Position numbers and translations under genes: made by a program
Notes under the pieces: model-generated
Seen by the model: only the letters and a program-made list of their open reading frames with translations
The model's database searches: none
Told to the model about the DNA's origin: nothing
NCBI GenBank assembly: GCA_015039315.1
Contig: WIDE01000087.1
Span: forward strand, 81,615 to 141,060
Length of the DNA stretch: 59,446 nt
Source: Clavulina sp. PMI_390
Taxonomy: Eukaryota > Basidiomycota > Agaricomycetes > Cantharellales > Hydnaceae
Direction: 5' to 3'
In this document: in pieces, positions 34,591 to 46,602 of the stretch
Layout of the letters: each line of letters opens with the position of its first letter
Numbering within the stretch: the stretch's first letter is position 1

Positions 34591-35174
34591 GTACAGTCAA
34601 ATCAATCCATCAGTCGGGAAACAAGATCCAGAGGGAGCCATACACGGAACAGAGCTCGAGGGAACGAACGAATGAACGAACAGAAGGACACTTGGAAAGA
34701 ACGAGAACAACAACAAGGCAAGGCGATGATAGGAAAGAAGCCCAGAAAGAGGAATATGCTTGTAACCAAACCGCAAAGACAATCGAGCCTTGGAAATGAT
34801 ACAGTAGGACGAACGCCAGGACTGTTGCCATGATGCATGCATGTTGATGTGTGAGACAAGGAGGAAGAGGTGACTGGACATGGGAAGGAATGGTCGAGAA
34901 CGAAAGAAGAAAAGTAAGAAAACTTTGGTGGGGAAGGGGCTCGATAGGGGGTGGGGGCTAGGGTAATTTCGATGGGGAGAGTGTAAATGGATCGATCATG
35001 TTGGAGAGATAGTGTTGGAGAGATAGAAATTGGGAATACTCGGGAAATAGCCCGATAATACCAGCCAAGATGAAGAGGTGCTAGAACCAGGTAAGAAAGA
35101 GGAGAGTGGAGGAGGGAGCCCGATTTAGATAGGAAGAAGATCGATCCAGTAGCTTGGAAGGGAGCTTGGCTGAA
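34591..35174 (-). other. CU-rich 3' UTR of the minus-strand RRM gene
   Basis: About 580 bp downstream of the stop at 35175. The plus strand is purine-rich (GAACGAACGAATGAACGAAC-type runs), so the minus transcript is pyrimidine-rich. The paralogue on the plus strand has a similar CU-rich tail. Apparent frames here encode only low-complexity Phe/Leu/Ser sequence. Confidence 0.5.
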
Positions 35175-36534
<1,360 letters not shown>

Positions 36535-37868
36535 GTTGTGTTCTGGAAGGAAGATGATACGATCGGGAGGTCAGAGAGAGGGATGGGTGGAAAGAGCCGC
36601 GAATTCAATCACCTGTTCACGACTTTGTTCGGATATAACTCCTGTGTCAAATTTGGAGGGGGTACCTTGGTGGTGCAGAGGAGGTCTGGTGTCCAAATGT
36701 CAAGGCCTTTTATATGATACGAGAAACGGGCGCTTCCACATCGAAATCTTGTTCCCTCATACTATGCTCCTTTTAGCATTCCCATGCAAATCAGGTAACC
36801 TTCCTATCCGCGAAGCTGGCCGTCCCTCTTGCTATCTATCGGCCAGTCAATCGAGCTGCTGGGGGTACAATAATGCTCCAAGGTGTCGTTCATTGACAGA
36901 TAAGGCCGGGGGGTGTTCAAGCTGTCAAAAAGAGGCAATAAAGCAACCCTCACAACCTCAATATGTCGTGTCGCGTCGCACTACCCTCCCCTTTAGTCAA
37001 CGTTTGTACCCAATCCAAACGATCTTCCGCCAGCGCTCACATGAGCTATCACCCAAGTCTGGGGATCCCACTTGCATTGGAGATCATGGAACTCCTTTTG
37101 CTCTCCGTCAGGTTCGGGGATAGGCTCCTTTGACTTTTGGGATGGCCAGACTTTCCATCGGCGCGGCTTATTGGAACTTTTGGGTGCTACGGTCGGTTGT
37201 TCCCGAGCATACAATTATGAGCGACCATTCGATGAATCGATTTAGAAAACTCCACGGCACTATTCATTTACGAGGCGCTTATTCTTATTAGGATAATGAT
37301 CATTCTCCCAGCAATTCAGTCAATTGATTGCGCTCGAAATACTGCCGTTTAGAGACGCATTGTTCTCGAGCTTGTTTGCGGGGTGGGCAGGAGATGGGCA
37401 CCGCATATCACGCTCTTGATATTTTGCAAAAGTTTATAATCGGACAGACGCAGATTGGAGCCGCTATGTTGGTGAGGGCGCCTACCCCACACCTTCTGAA
37501 TTCGATCCCCGCCGCCGGCTTCCCAAAATCTCATCTCCGGGTTCCAGGGAAAGCCAGGGACATGGCGGGCCGAGAGCTCACCAATAAAAGGCTCTGGACC
37601 TAGAACGTGCAAAAAAAGCGTGGAATCATGGGTGCAGCCTGAAGCTCGGAATATGTAGAAAATCTGAGAGTTTATTTTTTTTTCCTGCATCTCAAGAATT
37701 AAAAAAAAAATGGAGTGCGGGACATGTGAGGAACGAAAATGTCAGGCTCTCCGACGTGACCGCGGTATTGGAATTCAAAACCGTGTGAAGTGCTCACGTG
37801 CATCGATCACTCTTTCCCCTCCCAACCAACAACACCTGGTTGGACTGCGAAAAAAAAAAACACAAACT
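36535..37868. promoter_or_regulatory. Intergenic region between the divergent RRM paralogues
   Basis: A 1.33-kb spacer between two divergent starts, probably two promoters. A minus frame at 36993-37214 (SSNKPRRWKVWPSQKSKEPI, FHDLQCKWDPQTWVIAHVS) looks protein-like but has no start context or partner exons. A weakly tRNA-like stretch around 37460-37525 is discussed under rejected items. The last 80 bp before 37869 are CT- and A-rich, as expected for a transcription start. Confidence 0.45.
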
Positions 37869-38979
37869 ATGTCGAAGATCTACATTGGTCAGTCTTGCGT
37901 TCTTGTCTCTGCATGGGTGGTTCCATGCGAGGCGAACGATGTGTGGTGAAGCTCACGTATCATCTTGTTTGGCTCCTCGGTGTGCTCTCCGACGTGGTGA
38001 TCCATCTCGATCTCCTGCCTCACTGCACTCTTCCGACTGTTTTATCGGTCCTACAACGCACGGATATTCCCCGCATACTCTCCCCCGTTGTGCGATTTGT
38101 GATGTCAACAGGCAACTTGAGCTGGTCGACTACCTCCGACTCGCTCAGGACAGTAAGTCACTTTCCTTCCCCTTGAGGGCTCCACACACCCCCAGTCGTT
38201 CCCTCTCCACACCCCTCAACTGATATGCCTGCATTTATTTTGCTGGAAACCTCAGGCCTTCAACCAATTTGGCAATGTCACTGATGCCATTGTGATGCAA
38301 GACCGGTGAGTACTTTTTACTATATTGAAACTGCTCTTTTTTTTCGCCTCCTTTCATCTTCTGCGCAGTTGTCGTAACGCTTGTGCTTGATCTGATTTGG
38401 TCGTTCGACTCCTAGCGATACTGGTCGCAGCCGTGGATTTGGCTTTGTCACCTACAGCACTTCTCAGGAAGCCGAAGCTGCTATCCAGCAAATGAATGAG
38501 CAAGATTTGGATGGTCGCCGCGTCCGGGTAAGTTATTTGGAGCTTGAGAAGCCTCCATGTCAGCTGACTATATGAATCTATTCGTGCTTCACCCGATCAA
38601 TACATAGGTCAACCTCGCTAACGCTCGTCCTCCTCCTGGAGGCGGTGGCGGCGGTGGTTACGGTGGTGGCGGCGGCGGATATGGTGGTGGCGGTGGCGGA
38701 TATGGTGGTGGTGGCCAAGGTACGCATTTTCCAGCGTCATCACTTTGTAAAAACAAGGCCTTTGCTGGTCCTGTTGCAGCGAGTGTTTGGAATATCCATC
38801 ATACTAATTAACCATACCGCTCAGGCGGCTACGGTGGTGGTGGTGGCTACCAATCCGGTGGTGGTTATGGCGGTTCGCACTGATGCTTCAGCAGCCGAGT
38901 GATTGATGCTGACTAGTGCCAACTCTTTCTAGGTGGTGGATACCAACAGCAGCAGGGTGGAGGTGGCGGCGGCTGGTAA
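37869..38979 (+). CDS. Glycine-rich RNA-binding protein (single RRM), copy 2
   Basis: Seven exons: 37869-37887 (MSKIYI), 38112-38152 ([14 protein letters not shown]), 38256-38305 ([17 protein letters not shown]), 38416-38527 ([20 protein letters not shown] to LDGRRVR), 38608-38719, 38825-38872 and 38933-38979. RNP2 is IYIGNL and RNP1 is RGFGFVTY. The tail is almost pure Gly/Tyr, ends in a QQQQGG run and GGGW, and is shorter and less Gln-rich than that of copy 1. Exon phases are consistent throughout. The first intron (37888-38111, 224 nt) is longer than usual for this window, a common place for regulation in RRM genes. The two genes are head-to-head duplicates; which is ancestral cannot be told. 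Confidence 0.94.
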
Positions 38980-39750
38980 TCCAGTCGTTGTCTCTGCGAC
39001 TCTGGGATCCATTGCTTCATTTGTCTGTTTCTCTGCTGTTTTCCATGTCTCCCCCCTCCAAGCACCCCACTCCAGCTAGCCCCACCCATCATGTTCCATT
39101 CTGCCTCAAGTTCCTTTCATCGACCGAGTCTCGTCTCTGCACTTGCATTAATCCGCCCTAATGCAGCCCCGCCCATATATTGACACCGTTCACGCCTTCG
39201 TCCCTGGTCACAAGTCTTTCAGCATTCGTCTCCTTTGCATCGGTACTGATAGTATTTGCAATACCCTTGGTCGTCAGCTCACTGGCATTTGATTCCCCTG
39301 TCCGTTCGTTTTTTGCGGGTCTGCACTTCATTTTTGGTCGGAAGACATAGTAGTTGTGTACTTGTACATTTGTCGCTCTGCTTCGCACACGTCCTGAACC
39401 TCTCTTGTACTTCGTATCCTTCACTGTTCACTTATCCCTTTCTCTCTTTGTGGTTTGCTCTGCCTTGGATGCTTGCTTTGCCTGTTTACTGGAACTGCTT
39501 TCGTGCTCGTTTCCCCCTCGATTGTCGTTTGCCTCGCTTCGCGTTTCCCTTGTGTCCTTAATCGTGCCGCCGTCCTAGTGTTCGTTTTTGTACCCCGTAC
39601 GTGCGTTCCCATTGCCTGCATGTAGCCTTGATACTTTGTCGATGCCCACTTTTCCCCTCATCTGTTCACTTCTTTTCTCTCTCTCTCGCACACATCACCG
39701 TCTCCATCATCACTATCTTGAATCCCCTGCAATGGATCCCTTCCAATCTC
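38980..39750 (+). other. CU-rich 3' UTR of RRM copy 2
   Basis: After the stop at 38979 the plus strand is strongly pyrimidine-rich for about 750 bp (many CTTT, CCTC and TTCC runs), mirroring the tail of copy 1. It is probably a long 3' UTR. No credible coding exon. Confidence 0.45.
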
Positions 39751-40533
39751 TCATTCTCACACTCGATCCGCTCGCATGGTAGCAAGTTGTCACACGCCAA
39801 GACTGAGGAGGATTGGGCCAATGAGAATGGCCCTATGTGAACGCTATTGTGAATCCTACACCAACAACCCCAGTTATTGGGATTAGGCCGAGCATTGGTG
39901 AGAGGCAGCCAGATGTGGTTCTTAGGCATTGCTACCACATCCATGGGCATTCTTACACCTCACATGGATTTATCTCAATCGCTGAACTATTATTGGGTAG
40001 GTCACTATACTACCAACGGGTCTATTTGGGCCTAATTCGAGGACTCTACGTTGATCAACATTGTTAATTGACTGCACACTTCGAGCAATCGAGTTTCAGC
40101 CCTCATCGAGTGAGCGTCCCCCCGCGCCCTCCTGGTCAAGAGCTGCAGGCTGCTCGAGATTTTGCCATAGAGTAGTGAAGTTAGGGATACGTGACAAGCT
40201 TTTGTTGTCGAATCGTTGAGTAGGAATCGACGCTATTACTTTACCCTGATTGTCACGGGTAGCACTGCTTTCAATAGCTCCCTCAGGGTAATTCTTTTAG
40301 AAAAGTCTTCTCCTTCATCATCTACGAAGGGTTTACTTTACCAATTTGTGCCAAACGTGATGGGAGGTTTCGAATGATACCCCAGCGTGTTTGCCTCATG
40401 GTCTATCGCTGCAACAGCCACTCCGCCACCACGTGTTGGCCACACCACAAAACAGCACGAGTACATATACCAGCTTGCTGATCTTTCCACCTCGCCTGTC
40501 GAGTTTTGAGCACGGCATACTTCTTGATCCCTC
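39751..40533. other. Spacer upstream of the putative secreted protein
   Basis: I see no gene here. It has near-average base composition and some AT-rich stretches around 40000-40080 and 40200-40330. It should contain the promoter of the gene starting at 40534. Confidence 0.45.
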
Positions 40534-41460
40534 ATGATGCTCTTCAACGCAACACTTCTTATACCTTTGATCCTGACGGCGTCGCAGCGCGATGACCCTC
40601 ATTACCTTCTTCCAAGTCTGCAGCGAGCAGAGTCGCTATGGCTCCCAACGCCTATTGGGCACCGCATCTCCTTGTCGATAGTCGACAACCCGGCGTATGT
40701 TGGCCTCACAGACGACCAAGCCATGGCTGAGTTGGCAAGAAATGTCGAGAGCGACCTCACATTGCCTGATGACGTCGAAGAAGGCATCCCTTTCACCACT
40801 GGGGTTCTGATCATCGATGACGTCTATATGAAAGATGGGTATGTCAAGGCGATTGGCTTTGATGAAGAGCCTGGATGGGATGTATATGCTCTGCCGCCAT
40901 CGCCGCCGCCGCCACAAGTTGTTGGCGTCGAGGAGGTCGCTGCGAATGTTGCCGCAGAAGAGGAGCACGTTGCTGGGAGTGGATGGACCGAAGATGTGAG
41001 TCTTCATTGCTTTGATGATGTAGATTGTGTAGCTAGCATCTGAACCTGTCTTTGTACGATTAGATCCACGTCAGCAAGCTGCACGAAATTCCTGGCATTT
41101 TCTCCCTTGATCAGCGGCTCCCGACCATCGAGGTCTTCCAAGACAGTGGGTGTCCAAGCTACGTTTTTTTATGTACCTTGCCACTAACAACGAGTCTACT
41201 CTTCTTCAATAGGGAGCCAACTACCTCTGCACAAAATACATGATGCTGTGGGACCACAGTGCCTATACTGGTACCTAACGAGTCATGGGCAAAAGATCGG
41301 TCAGTTCGAGCCTCAGGAGCTTGGATCGGTCGTGTGGCAGGACTCTGATGGGAAAGAGGTCATCACTGCATTCATGGGGCAAACATGTGGGCCCAATCCT
41401 GGAGAGCCAATGTCGCCGCCTGAAAAGCTCACAATCACGAAACGACCCACATCTTCATAG
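40534..41460 (+). CDS. Hypothetical protein with possible signal peptide
   Basis: Three exons: 40534-40995, 41064-41145 and 41213-41460, all joins in phase. The protein is about 263 residues. The N-terminus MMLFNATLLIPLILTASQ looks like a signal peptide or a membrane anchor. The rest is acidic, with a Pro run (PPSPPPP) near residue 130 and a C-terminal part with CLYWYLTSHGQKIGQFEP and GQTCGPNPGEPMSPPEKL. I recognise no catalytic motif. The few Cys residues and the signal-like start would fit a small secreted or ER protein, but an alternative downstream start without the signal cannot be excluded. It ends only 135 bp before MAU2. Confidence 0.65.
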
Positions 41461-41595
41461 CTCATCACGTCGTTAATACATGTAGTATCATGAGTAAAAA
41501 TGTTATGTTATTGTTGTATCTTCGTACCCAAGTTTGTTTGCAGCCTTTGGTCTTGTTTTCCCTCCTTCACGCGTCACGGTCCCATCGGTCCCGCA

Positions 41596-44112
41596 ATGGC
41601 CTCGCCACAGTTTCTTGAGCTAACACGACAATTACTGCATCCTCCGACACATCCACAATATGTCATCTCTCTCTACACTGCTCTGCTGTCAATTCGTCGA
41701 TGTCTCAACTTGGAAGCTGGGGCAAACCAGCAAGGATACGAGGGCGCACTGAGCGTGGAAGCCATGTGCCAAGCTTGGACTCTGCTGGCTGAGATTGGAA
41801 TGCTCATCATGGGAGCGGGGCTTGGTGGAGAATCTGGTCCTGATTGGGCGCGTGGCATTTCTGCCGATGTAGAGCGCGCTATCTCGGAGGGTCTCAAGTT
41901 GAGCCTGTCCTCTAAGGTGAGAATGATTGCTCGCTTCAGCTTGAGAAGCGCGCCGCTGCTAAAATATAAGACTTAGACGTCACTGCGGCCGTTTTGGGTT
42001 CATCTGACATCGCTACATGCACATCTTGCATTGTGGCAACATAACGTCAAGTTCTCCCGAGCGATTCTAAAACGGCTGCAAGGAAGTCTGACCAAGTGCG
42101 TCTTCGATCATCATGAATTTTGAAGAGGCTATATGGATACTCATAAAAATTGCAGATATGACCCTCCCTCAATACATTACTCTGTCCTCCTCGCATGGCA
42201 TGCCAACCTGTTAGCGCCTGTCCCATCCTACTCGTCTGCACCTGCCGCCTCTACATCACCACTTCCTTCCTTATCACCCTCTGATATCTATTCTGCGCTT
42301 CAAATCACGCACGATCTCCATATCATGGCGCGACAGCATGGTCCAGGACACGACATTGTCGTCCAGCTTGCACTTGTATTACGTCTCCGAACGCTAGCAC
42401 GCGCAGAGATGTGGCACGCTCGTCGAAACGAGAATCCGGGTGCTGGCGATAGCGTAGCTACGTTCCTTGCGTACTGTGAAGCTGCTCTCCATCTGCCATT
42501 CGATGCCCCGTCCATGCCCGAGGTGGCTCAATTACCCCCAATCACCATCCAGCTGCAGCTTCATACACTCATCATTGGAGTGTTGTATTTCACCCTCACT
42601 GGCAACGCAGATCAGGCCTCGAGACGTCTTACTAGGCTCTATGTAGTTTTGGACGAGAGCCCGCAAGACACTGAAGCATATTTGAAGGTCAGTCGATGTT
42701 ACGCTTATCCATCCTTTCATAATTCTGATATTTTCGACCCCTCCAAGATCGGTTTGCCTGACCAGCCTCCCCTTATTGTTCAAACAACACATCCTCGGGT
42801 TCTGTATGAGCTCGCATTCCTCATCTCCTCAGTCTCCAAGCGTGATCTGGTGGGACGCAAACCTCGGCGGAAGATCTTTGCGGAAGAAGGTCTTAAGATG
42901 GCTAATTCCCCCAATGAGAATGTAATCTGTGCGTTCGATCTCTCTGCTTTATCCAATCCCTGGTTAACGAAAGCTGTGATAGTCCCGATGTGGGCTTCCT
43001 TGGGCGATGCTCGAGAGGTGGAAGATCGTCTTGCAAAAATGAAGGCTGACTTCCTCTGCGAAAACGCTTCGGTAAGTTTCAAGGCTGTATTACTCTTCAC
43101 ACATGCTAATCTTGCCTCCAGATTGCCATCATCAGAAACGAATTTGAGCGAGCAAAGCAACATATTGACACTTTGATCGCTCACACTCGGACATATTCGA
43201 TATTTCCCCTCTATGCTTCTCGTATAACTCTTCTTCATGCTCATCTTGCTCATGCTACTGCTCGCCACTCGCGCGCTCTCGCTTGCTATCGCGCTGCTGC
43301 ACACCTCGACGCCAATGATACCCCCCAACCACCTCAACCTGCTTCTTCGTCCACAACACCGGCTGGCCCTCAAAACACAAGCCGCACCGGTGGCTTCGTT
43401 CGTGTTGCTGCTCGCGCAGGCGAAGTAGGTCTCCTGCTTGGAATGCGAGCACAGCGACGGTATGGCGAACGTGCAACCTCAGATAAAGGAAAAGTTCCGG
43501 AAATGGACGATGGTGCCCTCGATGTGATGGCACAGGAAGTTGCAGAGGAGTGTAAACTCTTCCCGGGGGCCCTAGCTTCAGTTGGCAAATTAATCGAGGC
43601 CGTATTATCGAGTGAGATTGTAAGAGCAAAGTGAGTACCTCTTCTAGCATCTTCCCCTTTTTTGAGTCACCAAATCCTGACAATGGGGAAAATAGGCAAC
43701 GGTTAAAAGCTTCGCTTGATATCGCTAGTGCGGCACTGGATAACCACCTTCGCGCACTGGTAATCACGTTGACGTCCGCTCATTACGTCCACACTGCCAG
43801 CGATCATGCTAAGATCATGTTGGATACGGCCAGACAACTTGCAGCAGGTATGGGGGCTCCTCTAGACAAGGAAGCGCAGCAGCGGAGTGACCAGCCTCCT
43901 GAGCTGGGGAATGCCCCATTGGGCTTGTGGGTGGGCGAACGCTTTGAAGGTAAATTCAAGATTCAGTGACCATATATGGAAAAGCATTTGACCTATATTT
44001 GGTAGAGCTCTACCTTCGTCAAGGCAACGCGCAGAGAGCCCATGAGCAACGTCGTGTGAATGATGCCTTACGGCAAGCCGTTCGTATTCTGCCTAGTCGA
44101 GGGCCGCCATGA
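41596..44112 (+). CDS. MAU2/SCC4 cohesin loading factor
   Basis: A TPR-like helical-repeat protein matching the cohesin loader subunit MAU2 (yeast Scc4), which with NIPBL/Scc2 loads cohesin onto chromatin. The start MASPQFLELTRQLLHPP leads into HPQYVISLYTALLSIRRCL. Then come KTSLRPFWVHLTSLHAHLAL, YDPPSIHYSVLLAWHANLL, a Pro/Ser insert, QITHDLHIMARQHGPGHDIV, LPPITIQLQLHTLIIGVLYF, and HPRVLYELAFLISSVSKRD. The last part has NPWLTKAVIVPMWASLGDA, IIRNEFERAKQHIDTLIAHT, and ELYLRQGNAQRAHEQRRVND before the stop at 44112. It is about 730 residues over eight exons, longer than yeast Scc4 and in the range of fungal MAU2. All exon joins I checked are in phase. Nuclear function is inferred from the family. 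Confidence 0.85.
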
Positions 44113-44563
44113 ATGTGCACACGGCGAGGTGTGGCAGCATGCTCAGAATTAGCCTTCTACGCATTATTGTGCATATATCTTGATACCCCCTAGTACCTCA
44201 TTGTTGTTGTCTTTGTTCTATCCATATCGCTAGTAGCGCGGCCCTTCGTTCCGAGGATTGCCCCCGGGCGCCACCATACCCAGGCGTCGATCACTTAGGG
44301 TTTATTTGTTTGGTCCATTTAGCCGCTCCCCCTTTCACCAAATGTTGGCCTTCACGAGCCTAACAACCGCGACGCTCTCTTCATAGGGCCTGAATCCAAA
44401 CTATTGTCTGTCCTTACTCTCGCCAAAATACTGCGCAATTTTATCCAAGCGCATTTTCGAACCCAATCACTCTCGTTCGTTGGGTGCCTTCACTTCCCAA
44501 ATTTTAGACATAGCTAACCATATTTTCGTCCCGAATAGTTGAAACTATTTCCTTCCATCCCTA
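44113..44563. other. Spacer between MAU2 and the next plus-strand gene
   Basis: 451 bp with the MAU2 3' UTR and the promoter of the following gene. No gene seen. Confidence 0.5.
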
Positions 44564-46219
44564 TTGTCAATTCCAACCTGGCATTGGTTGCACTTGGCGT
44601 CTTCCTCCTCGGACCGCACAGTTCAGAACATGGACACGACTTCCGATTCATCAACTATGTTTTGGGAAGATTTACTGGCTGAAAATGCTGCGCTAAAGTC
44701 TGCTCTCAATGAAATGCGCGCAGAACTTGAATCCGAGCGTGAAGTGCTGAAGCGCATGTCGGACACGGATACAACGCTGCCTATCAGTCTCTATCTCAGC
44801 CTTCTCTCCGTTACGCGGAGGAAGCGGGCTGGCGGTACCGCCCTCACATCCGCTGAGAAAGCCCAACAAGATGCTCAAGTTAGGCTAGACCTGCTAAAAG
44901 CTCGCGAGGATCTGCTCATGGCAGCCGCAAGTGCCAGTGACGGCCCCACCTTTTTTGGTCATTCACGAAGATGGCAAAGCCTAAAGACCGAACGAGCAGA
45001 CGCAGAAGAGGATGCTCGTCGTCTTGCACAGCATGTTACCACCACATCCGAGCGTTTATCGAAACTGCATGCGCTAGAGAAGCAGGCGTGGAGCACTGTC
45101 GTCGCTCACCCCCCTGCTCGACCACGTTCAAGCCGATCAAATCGCCCGCTTTCTCGCCAAAGCGACGTTACTGCGAGGCCGTTGAGGCAGCCCCCTTCAT
45201 CTTTTCCATCCGCAATACCCATATTGGTCTCTGCCCCTGTAGTCACCAAGAAACAGGAGACCCCCTCTCCACCTCTGACCAACACCGAGGACCTCCCTGA
45301 GATACCAGACTCGCCCAACAACACACCTCCAAAGAAACCCAGCGAGGTCAATCTTCGAAGACATTCTTCGCCTCCGGTGACACGCATAATGCCATCGATA
45401 CCACATACCTCCACTCCCTCTCCCGCTCCCACTCCCACTCCTGTCAAACCTTCTCATTCGACGTCGGTTCCCAAATTAACCCGCCGTGTCCCTCCTTTAT
45501 TGCTTCCCACCAAATTCCATCGCAACAGTATTGCAAGCAGTATCACTTCCCCACGTTCGCGTAGCTCTGCTGCAGATCTGTCCACTGGACCCCCAACCCC
45601 CAAGTCGTCCCGCCTCGAAATTCCCGACCCATCAATTAGGGACGATTCAAACAGCGAGGCTGATGAGAGGGCAAGATTCAGAATCCCGACCCTGACCATC
45701 AGCCGGGATTCGTTGTCAACGAAGCCCCGACATGATCGTTCAGTCTCGGCGTCATTTGATTTTAAACCCTTCACCATTGATCCCCTGATAGTCGCGCCCC
45801 CACATCGTGTAGTATCTGCCCAGGGCTCCAGTTCTCTTCGTTCACCTCCCACTCGTCCTCCGTCTAGTGTTTCGTCACCTATGGATCGTGGGAGCAGTAA
45901 TGAGGGAGCGCTGATGAAGCTGGGCCGTGGACTGTTTCGCTCCGCTTCTCGCAACGGTCAACGCAGCCCAACCCCTGTCGTTGCTGCTCCTCCAGCGCCT
46001 GGTCATAGTGATCATGGCGACGTCATCACTATTGGCAAGCGATCCTCGCAGCGTTTGGAACCGCTCGTGGAAAGCTGGGTCATGGAGCAGCTCGATGCTC
46101 CTCCGCCGTCGCCCTCTGCCCAGGAGGTTGCTGCCTACTACAGCGATGGTGGAAAGATACCTCGGCCCAAGTCACGCAGGTCATTCAGCGGGTTGCTCAG
46201 GCTGGGTGGCCCGCGCTAA
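44564..46219 (+). CDS. Hypothetical protein, N-terminal coiled coil and Ser/Pro-rich tail
   Basis: Single open frame of 551 codons without introns, unusual for this window. After the second Met at about 44630 (MDTTSDSSTMFWEDLL) there is a coiled coil (ENAALKSALNEMRAELESER), a second helical section (ERADAEEDARRLAQHVTTT, LSKLHALEKQAW), then 330 residues of disordered Ser/Pro/Arg-rich sequence with many SP/TP sites. It ends with a conserved-looking short patch, RRSFSGLLRLGGPR. The Met at 44564 adds 22 residues and may be 5' UTR. The design (short coiled coil plus a phosphorylatable tail) suggests a scaffold or cytoskeletal adaptor, but I do not recognise a family. Confidence 0.7.
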   Translation: MSIPTWHWLHLASSSSDRTVQNMDTTSDSSTMFWEDLLAENAALKSALNEMRAELESEREVLKRMSDTDTTLPISLYLSLLSVTRRKRAGGTALTSAEKAQQDAQVRLDLLKAREDLLMAAASASDGPTFFGHSRRWQSLKTERADAEEDARRLAQHVTTTSERLSKLHALEKQAWSTVVAHPPARPRSSRSNRPLSRQSDVTARPLRQPPSSFPSAIPILVSAPVVTKKQETPSPPLTNTEDLPEIPDSPNNTPPKKPSEVNLRRHSSPPVTRIMPSIPHTSTPSPAPTPTPVKPSHSTSVPKLTRRVPPLLLPTKFHRNSIASSITSPRSRSSAADLSTGPPTPKSSRLEIPDPSIRDDSNSEADERARFRIPTLTISRDSLSTKPRHDRSVSASFDFKPFTIDPLIVAPPHRVVSAQGSSSLRSPPTRPPSSVSSPMDRGSSNEGALMKLGRGLFRSASRNGQRSPTPVVAAPPAPGHSDHGDVITIGKRSSQRLEPLVESWVMEQLDAPPPSPSAQEVAAYYSDGGKIPRPKSRRSFSGLLRLGGPR

Positions 46220-46602
46220 GTCCTAATGCTACCACCAGTCCAAGGTCCCTTTGCTGCGTAATTGCCTTAAAGTTATATTTATGATCATGTTATCGGAAGC
46301 AGTCGTATATATACTTTCTAGTACTTTCTAAAAGCTATTCGATTCCGTTTTGATCGCCCAATCGCAGTGCCTTTTTTGTTTCCAACCTTGGCACGTGATC
46401 AGAAACACCCTCCAGCGCGTGTTGTGGCAAGTTTGCCTAACCTCGTGTTGTCCACACACACCCCCGCGACACCTCTGATCTTACGACCATCACCTACTGC
46501 CCGATCCGCCGCATATACCGGTGGAATAAACATTTCCTTGTACTCTGACCATCTTTTGTCCTTTACTTCTGCCTCAGCTGCTTACTGAGCGCCTCCAACA
46601 TT

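Noticed and set aside
37455..37530. tRNA-like stretch (GAATTCGATCCCC resembling a B box, AGCCG...CGGCT ends)
   Set aside because: The T-arm stem does not pair, the D- and anticodon arms are not formed, and the acceptor pairs only partly; at best a very degraded pseudogene.
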